Source of the DNA: Imbricaverruca yamaguchii
Lineage: Eukaryota; Arthropoda; Thecostraca; Neoverrucidae
Direction of reading: 5' to 3'
Length of the DNA stretch: 64,000 nt
Assembly: GCA_034440575.1 (NCBI GenBank)
Contig: JAOTOL010001605.1
Coordinates: 2,367,501-2,431,500, forward strand
The notes below the pieces were generated by a model. The model saw nothing but the letters and a program-made list of their open reading frames with translations, was not told where the DNA came from and searched no databases. A program made the position numbers and the translations under genes. Below, piece by piece: positions 58,014 to 64,000 of this stretch. How positions within the stretch are numbered: position 1 is the stretch's first letter; each line of letters starts with the position of its first letter.

Positions 58014-58419
58014 GATGAGCTGGAAAGAACTGAGGCTTACTCTCAATGCGCTGGAAAGAACTGAGGCGCCAGTGCGAGCATGAGCGGCGAGTGTGGCTCC
58101 GACGAACTCTCAATGCGCTTTCTCCAATAAAAATAATAATTTCCACGCAATTTGACACGTCGTACTTTGTATGATTAACATTAGCTTAGTCACCGGCACT
58201 GTATCCGCCTTCTGGAAAATGCAGTCGTACAGCCTGGATACAAGCATCTGGCTGTGTTTTAGATTCTGCTAATTGTAGACCTGTTTCGTTTGTGCATGGC
58301 CTTGCCAATAACATCTACCGTATTGTTCACCCGCAGTTGTACCATTATTTCAGCTCAAGCCATCTGTTTAATATGATAAATAGTCAAAATAATGCATCCA
58401 AATATACAATCCAACATGC
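58014..58419. other. Non-coding, nothing recognised
   Basis: A small duplication gctggaaagaactgaggc (58018 and 58050) is seen. Nothing else. Confidence 0.4.
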
Positions 58420-59255
58420 TGCAGGTCATGGACATAGGTACAATTTCCCTTATGGTGCTGATGGACAACAGTAAGTGCTTTGATGATATTAACTACGAAA
58501 GAATAATCAGGGAATTTGAACTTTACGGAGTGGACAGGTTCCGCAGCTACCAATCGGAACATGTCCAGCAGGTGCTATTCAGCTCATGGCGAAGTGGAAA
58601 CAAATGTGGACCGCTGTGCCCCTTGAAGTGACGAGTACTTGACAGACGCAGCTCAAAATCCAATTGGAATTTATCAGGGAGCATCACTTGGATCTTTGCG
58701 TTATGTCATATTTTCACTATCTCAGCCTGAATGTTGACAACGACATTGAAATCACGCAGTACGCTGACGACACTCCGGTCGTCATCACCGGTAAAAGACG
58801 CCACGCTGAGATCTCATCATTCAACGGGTGGAGGCGACTATAAAGACATCGCTCCACTGGTTTGGTCAAAACCAAACGAAGTCAATAGCGGGGGGAAGGC
58901 ACAATTAAGTGCACTATGAACTCGTCCAACGGTATGTGGGTTACCGAAAGTCGCGCCGAGCTTCTCCGCTGGCTCCGCCACATAGGAAAGCGAACGGGTA
59001 AACGATTTAGATGTAATATTGGATCGCAACTTGTCATATGCACCGCAGGTCAATAAGCTCGTGTGAAGATTCACCGATGTGCCCACAGGACTGAAACATG
59101 GCCGACACGGTATCCCTCGTGAGTTTCTCCCAGCAATTCTGAAAGGATTAATGGCATCACATATCCTGACATGCATAACGGTATCACAACGGTACTCATC
59201 AGCTCAATGTATGTCCGCAGACAACAAATTGTCAACTTCGCTGCACTCGTCATTT
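58420..59255 (+). pseudogene. Decayed non-LTR retrotransposon reverse transcriptase with YADD
   Basis: Plus-strand pieces in shifting frames follow the RT order. They are LMDNSKCFDDINYERIIREF (the D-x-x-K-x-F-D motif A region, 58458-58520), IYQGASLGSLRYVIFS (motif B, QG..LG), NDIEITQYADDTPVVITG (motif C, YADD at 58760-58771), and later LGVILDRNLSYAPQVNKL near 59010 and FLPAILKGLM. Frameshifts and stops separate nearly every block, so it is an old relic. CR1/jockey-like by overall pattern. The family is different from the LINE at 41340-43470. Confidence 0.75.
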
Positions 59256-61490
59256 CGGGACGACGCCGGCTGAGACCGCATAAGTGACGTCACAGACGAA
59301 CTGCAGTGGCTGTCGGCTCGTGGACTCGCTGAGGATCGCTCGCTGTATCTGTTGAAGGCATCGTGGTAGCAGGTGAACCGCCGCAACAGTTTGCCTGTCG
59401 ACAATCTGCAATAGAGCGTAACCCGCGCCAAACGAAATAACGAAGTCTGCCGAGTATCTGATCGGTGTCAGCGAAGATTCGCATACAGATCATTTGCTGT
59501 TTTAATAAACTGTCATCGAGCATGCGCGAGTACAATGTCGAAGCACTAGGTCCAAGTTTAACAAACACCTGACTGAAGCGTAAGAGCAGAGGATATTTTT
59601 TTTTACTGTAGAGAAGTATGTTCATGCGTGACTGGTAGATCCAAATGATCCTCAGTGTACTTTACTAACACGAGTGTATGAAAAACCACGGCATGTGTGA
59701 ATGTGGTTTTTATATATATATATATGTATATATATATACAGCACAACCCTAATCCATGGGCGGCGTTCAGCATAGTGGCCGCGTGTCGGTGAAAAACCTG
59801 AGGCTGACCGCAGATAGCTACTACAATTCAGAAAATTTTGAAAGGGGACGCAATACTGATTATGGAGTTATTAAAAGATTTGTTGTGGTTCAACATGTGC
59901 CTGGATTTCTATATATACTTAGCATTTGGATGTCAGGATTTTTGACCCAGGGATCCAAAACACAGTAACATTTTTTAGTATCTGTGATTCAGGAACACGT
60001 CACTCAGTAAATTGATCATTAGCTACTTTACAATACATAATTGTGTAAATCCAAGCTCGTAGTGTCGTAACATTATTTTGTCGGAAACGGCTGACAACAA
60101 CCGTTTTGTTGTTTGTTTTAGTATTCGGGAAACTAGTTATCCTGGACTATGATGAACCGCCGCAAACATATATCTGGATCCTATAATAGATCTAGAATCC
60201 TTGATCCGGAATCAAAGCGGTGTATAAGGTCCATGTGCCAATTATGCATCGGGATCCTGCCGGAGTCCAGGGTCCATGGTTTATCTATGACGTGGAGTCC
60301 AACCAGGAACCAAAATCCTTGATTATAGCACGGCATGAGATCCCATGTGGTAAAGTGATACGAAGCGAAAGATGGACAGGCAATCTTGAAGTGCTGATGC
60401 AACTATTCACACCACATCAGTTACGAAGCATTTACGATCTATGAGAATCATCCGCATAACGTTTAGATGGAACTCGGTGTTGGCTTGATATAGAATGGGT
60501 GTAGTTAGCGGTTGCCCCCAATCCACATTTCGGGGGCCACACTTCGAAAGCTATGGTTTGTTTTCGATGCGAAGAATGGTTTGTCTGTGCGTCGCATGAC
60601 CTGCTTACCATGGAGGACTGGTTTCAGTTGGCAATCGTTGGACAACAGTTCGATTACAGTTGCCCTGGCACGTTGCGAGGTCGTGTAGCGACGTCCCTCA
60701 GGACAGTCGCGAACAAAAAGTGAGGAGCGAGTAAGCTCGGTTGTCAACAATGAACATGGCGCTTAAGAGCATCGTGTCTTCAATCACAATGGATATTGGG
60801 TAAGATGTAAATGGACAAAAATAAACCATCGTATTGGTATTTTAGCATCTTAGGTATGTCATGTTGCATGCCATTGAAATGGTCTTCATCAGCCGAAGTC
60901 TGGCAAACAATTTGTTTCACAATATGGCGAACAGGTAGTGACGCAAACTCGAAGTTAAATTGACAACAAGGACGGTATGGGTATGGCATGCGTTTCTTAG
61001 CTATGTAATTGAAAATCAATTTGTTTATCACCTATCGCATCTAATCGCATCTACCATTAGATGGCAGTTCTTCACAAGGCATGCATGAAATTGAACATAA
61101 ATCTGCAATCGAACTTACTCAGGCCACCAATTATGTCAAGTAACCTTTCCTGCTTTAAGCACAACAATTGGCATCTCCTGGGTACCCATTTCGACTCGAA
61201 ATACATTAATTGATTTCCTCCCATCCCCATCTCCATCCTGCTGCTGGTGACGGTCCCTGTCCACTCCGTAGGGAACAGACTCCCCCCCCCAACACCTGCA
61301 GTGGACACCCACGCCAACATTCACCAGTCGACAAAGAATCCAGCGGTTTTAGTCGGTTCGACACCGAATGACTTACCCAACCCCACGCAATGTTGGTGTG
61401 TTCAAAATCGTTGAAATTCCTCAATGCATAGCTTACGTATAGACCGTGCAGGATACCCCCTCCATGAGCTGACCTGAACCGAGATAGCAC
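59256..61490. other. Unassigned sequence
   Basis: Contains a perfect TGACGTCA (59285-59292) and a (TA)n run at 59712-59739. No exon or transposon protein recognised. Confidence 0.35.
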
Positions 61491-61580
61491 GAAATTAGCT
61501 AATCTGCGCTAACCTAATCTAACCTAACATAGCCTATCCTAGCCTAACCTAACCTAACCCAGCCTAACCTAACTTAACAC
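61491..61580. repeat. Degenerate interstitial telomere-like (CCTAA)n
   Basis: Repeated cctaacctaacctaaccc-type units with substitutions (cctaatctaacctaac, agcctatcctagcctaacc). The unit is the complement of TTAGG, the ancestral arthropod telomere repeat. It is too degenerate to be a chromosome end. Confidence 0.7.
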
Positions 61581-62196
61581 GCACCATGGAGGGCCTCTGA
61601 AAATTACTCTCACTGGAGGATGGCGGATTCCGCCCCCCCCCCCCTAAGATCTCGGCCCATCTTAAGGCTAGAGCAAAGAATTTTGCAGGGTGGATGGGCA
61701 CGATAGTGAACTATTGTGTGCAAATTTCGTGACCTTATGTCAATATCCTGAAGGTCAAATGAGGTCAAAATATCAAGATGTTCTCGTTTTCCGTGGTTTG
61801 GCTTGTCATTGTTAGGGATGCTGTGATTGTGTTTAAATGCTCCAAAATTATCATTAATGATGTTTTGGACATTACTAATGATGCAATACAGACGCCAGAT
61901 CCGCCATTGCACCTCAGATCACCTATATAGGAGCGGTTTATCAGGTATTACCTGCTCCAGTTACCGGAACCGGGCTACCCACCCGACTGCTCCGTTGGCC
62001 GGCTCGGCACAATCGGCTTCGCAAATAAAGGAGTTAAATACACGAATAAAGTATGGAAACGCTTAGGCACACAACGACAAACAGTAGATTTCCGGATGTG
62101 TAGGGAACAACATGCAAAGTGACATCAATCGCATGGCAGTCATTTCCATTTATGGCAACATTCCAATTGACCAAGTTTGGTTCCATTAGCCTGTAA
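61581..62196. other. Non-coding, nothing recognised
   Basis: Short frames only. A few TGACCT/AGGTCA half-sites near 61729-61768. Confidence 0.35.
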
Positions 62197-62860
62197 TTAA
62201 CTTGACATGACTTCATCTCGGCGACCTAACATGACTTGTAAATTATATAGCATAACAATATGCATCAAACAAGTCGCTAGTGTTGTCAAGAACACTTTTT
62301 GCTAATATACGGGAAGCGCATCAGCGCCGATTTTAGTGGTCTGGCGCTACGAATTGTTTTTACTTCAACGGCCCCTAACTTCAAAATGTTTCGCCCGATT
62401 TTGATTTATCTTGCTTTAACCAATGCGCCGGTCATTTCTAAGCAGGTACGGAAAAATGGCGCCCTCCATCCACCCAGGGCGTGTGTTACCCTGTCATGAA
62501 CTTGACCTGACTTGACATCGGTGACCTGACATGACTTTGAAACAATGTAGCATAACAATATACATCAAACAAGTCGTTAATGTTGCCAAGAATACTTCCT
62601 TTTTCTCCAATATACGGGAAGCGCATCAGCGCCGATATTTGTGGTCCGGAGTTGATTTACCGACCAAACGAAAATGTTCCGTCGGTTTTCGTTTTTTCTT
62701 ACTTTAAACAACGCGTCGGTCATTTCTAAGCAGGTGCGCAAACAATGGCGTATATCGGCCGGTAAAATTGGAGTTATCTACGAAAAACCGGAGGGGTCGG
62801 TGGATTGCGCCCCCTCCTCCAGGGCGCGTGTTAACGTGGCCTGACCTGACTTATGCAGAC
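62197..62860. repeat. ~300-bp tandem repeat, two copies and the start of a third
   Basis: Copy 1 (62197-62497) and copy 2 (62498-62830) share gcataacaatatgcatcaaa, atacgggaagcgcatcagcg, ggtcatttctaagcaggt and a cagggcgtgtgtta end. A third start (ttaacgtggcctgacctgac) is at 62831. Copies differ by many substitutions and a 30-bp length change. It could be a satellite or tandem MITE insertions. Confidence 0.8.
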
Positions 62861-64000
62861 CTCATTTGTTCTGATCTACCTTGTCCTTTCCTAGCTTTTT
62901 TTCTATATTTCCTACAATACAACTGCAATTCCAGGCATACAGCGTAAGTTAAATTTACCTTGCAAATCCTTATCACGGTAGTTTGACTAGCGTGACGGCA
63001 CGTGTGAGTGCATAATTTCCAACCGATGAAGTCGGCTCCAGCAATTCCGACGATTATTCGATGCCTTTGGAGCCGGCTGAATATGCCAAAATGATCTTTG
63101 GTAATGTTACAGTGCAACCTTGATGGTGGAAAAAGTATTTTCGAGTGTGAGAATAGAAAGGTATCGTGGGAATCACAACTTTAGGCAGCTTTGAAAACCG
63201 TCCGCCATGTGATAAATCTCCGATTGAGATTTCTCGTGACTTAACCCGCGCCGTCTTTCCGGTCAGATCCTCACACCCCGTCTCGGGGGGGGCGGTTAGT
63301 AACCCCCCCTCTAAAATCCAAACTAAGCATCGCACGAAAGTGAGAGGTGTCATCGGAAAGCGCTCGACGAGAATGGTCCGGGTCCACGCCCAAAACAACT
63401 TTCCCACAAAAGTGACGTCACCAGGGGGGCTAGATTTTCACGACTTTTCACGACTTACATTATGTTTTTGGCTCTGGGGAGTTAATTTTGGGAGAGATAT
63501 GAAAAAGCAAAATGTATTTGGAATGAAAAAATAACAGCGAAATCGACCAGGGCTTTAATTCCCCCCCCCCACACACACATTTTTTATTCTACAAATTTTA
63601 GTTTTCAAGTTTTCTTTAATTTTCCTTTTCCAATGGGTAGAACAGACCGATAAACGTTGGAAGTCAACTTGTCCTAATACAAAATCCTTGCTTTAGCCAG
63701 AATCCTCTTTTTGAACTGCAATTTGGCAAATACGTAACATTTGTATGTAGTCAAAAACGAGAAAAAACGAAAAATTCCACTGGTACGTTTTGATGGATCC
63801 TAAAGATAAGCAAACGCTGAAAGTTTCATTAAAATATCTGTATCCGTTAAAACGTGACGACTGGTTGAACTTTTTTGGAAGTGACCTCACTTGACCTTCA
63901 TTAACTCGTTGACCCTAGATGATTCGACTTCAAAATTTTGAAACAGCATGTCAAATTGATGTGGGAAAAGGTATGCCAACTTTGGGCCCGCTGCCGAGCG
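62861..64000. other. Unassigned sequence at the window end
   Basis: Frames of 117-122 codons overlap on opposite strands at 63054-63534. Neither has a recognised domain. A perfect TGACGTCA lies at 63413-63420. Homopolymer C runs occur at 63285-63309 and 63560-63570. Confidence 0.35.

Noticed and set aside
63054..63534. Overlapping frames of 117 and 122 codons on opposite strands
   Set aside because: No domain recognised on either strand. One must be a shadow, and both may be.

Overview
This is animal (metazoan) genomic DNA, about 64 kb, gene-poor and dominated by repeats. There is no operon-like coding. Two recognisable host coding exons carry animal-type families and splice sites, and the rest is tandem arrays, SINEs, LINE, Penelope and DNA-transposon debris. 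Short runs of cctaa (the arthropod-type TTAGG telomere unit) near 61.5 kb and the transposon mix hint at an arthropod. That placement is inference and weak.

Host genes. At 3957-4270 (+) lies the terminal coding exon of an ETS transcription factor whose recognition helix matches the SPDEF/PDEF (Ets98B/Ets4) subgroup. Its 3' splice site is the last unit of a 32-bp minisatellite in which every unit repeats a TTGCAG- or TTTCAG-type acceptor. At 38826-39344 (-) lies an intact CNBP-like protein with five CCHC zinc knuckles and glycine-rich linkers. A good splice acceptor sits just before its ATG, and a candidate non-coding first exon lies near 43948-44033. The putative first intron holds a CR1/jockey-type LINE (same strand) and two SINE pieces.

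Layout. 0.45-13.6 kb: a chain of GC-rich minisatellites (22, 32, ~20, 32, 16, 23, 22, 34 and 16 bp units) with CpG-rich islands bearing perfect TGACGTCA sites, plus the ETS exon. 13.6-24.7 kb: mostly unassigned sequence with diverged repeats and low-complexity tracts. 24.7-27.7 kb: a promoter-like block, three arrays (22, 28 and 30 bp units) and a CpG-rich island. 28-33 kb: poly(A)-rich tract, a tRNA-headed SINE, a foldback with a hammerhead-like loop, and a 37-bp array. 36.9-44 kb: Penelope GIY-YIG fragment with another tRNA-like SINE, then the CNBP locus. 44.7-45.5 kb: an old ~48-bp satellite. 47.8-48.8 kb: a non-autonomous piggyBac-like element bounded by TTAA.

The most interesting block is 50.9-57.6 kb. 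A DNA transposon with terminal inverted repeats (TIRs) of about 870 bp carries a broken gene for a DDE-like protein of a family I cannot name. Its left TIR is interrupted by a second, strongly palindromic element (51121-52941). The intact right TIR acts as an empty-site control and gives a clean TA target duplication. A 118-bp direct repeat lies on both outer sides. Beyond it are a decayed LINE with a YADD motif (58.4-59.3 kb), the telomere-like run and a ~300-bp tandem repeat (62.2-62.85 kb).

Long open frames inside the arrays are artefacts of repeat units that lack stop codons. I did not annotate them as genes.
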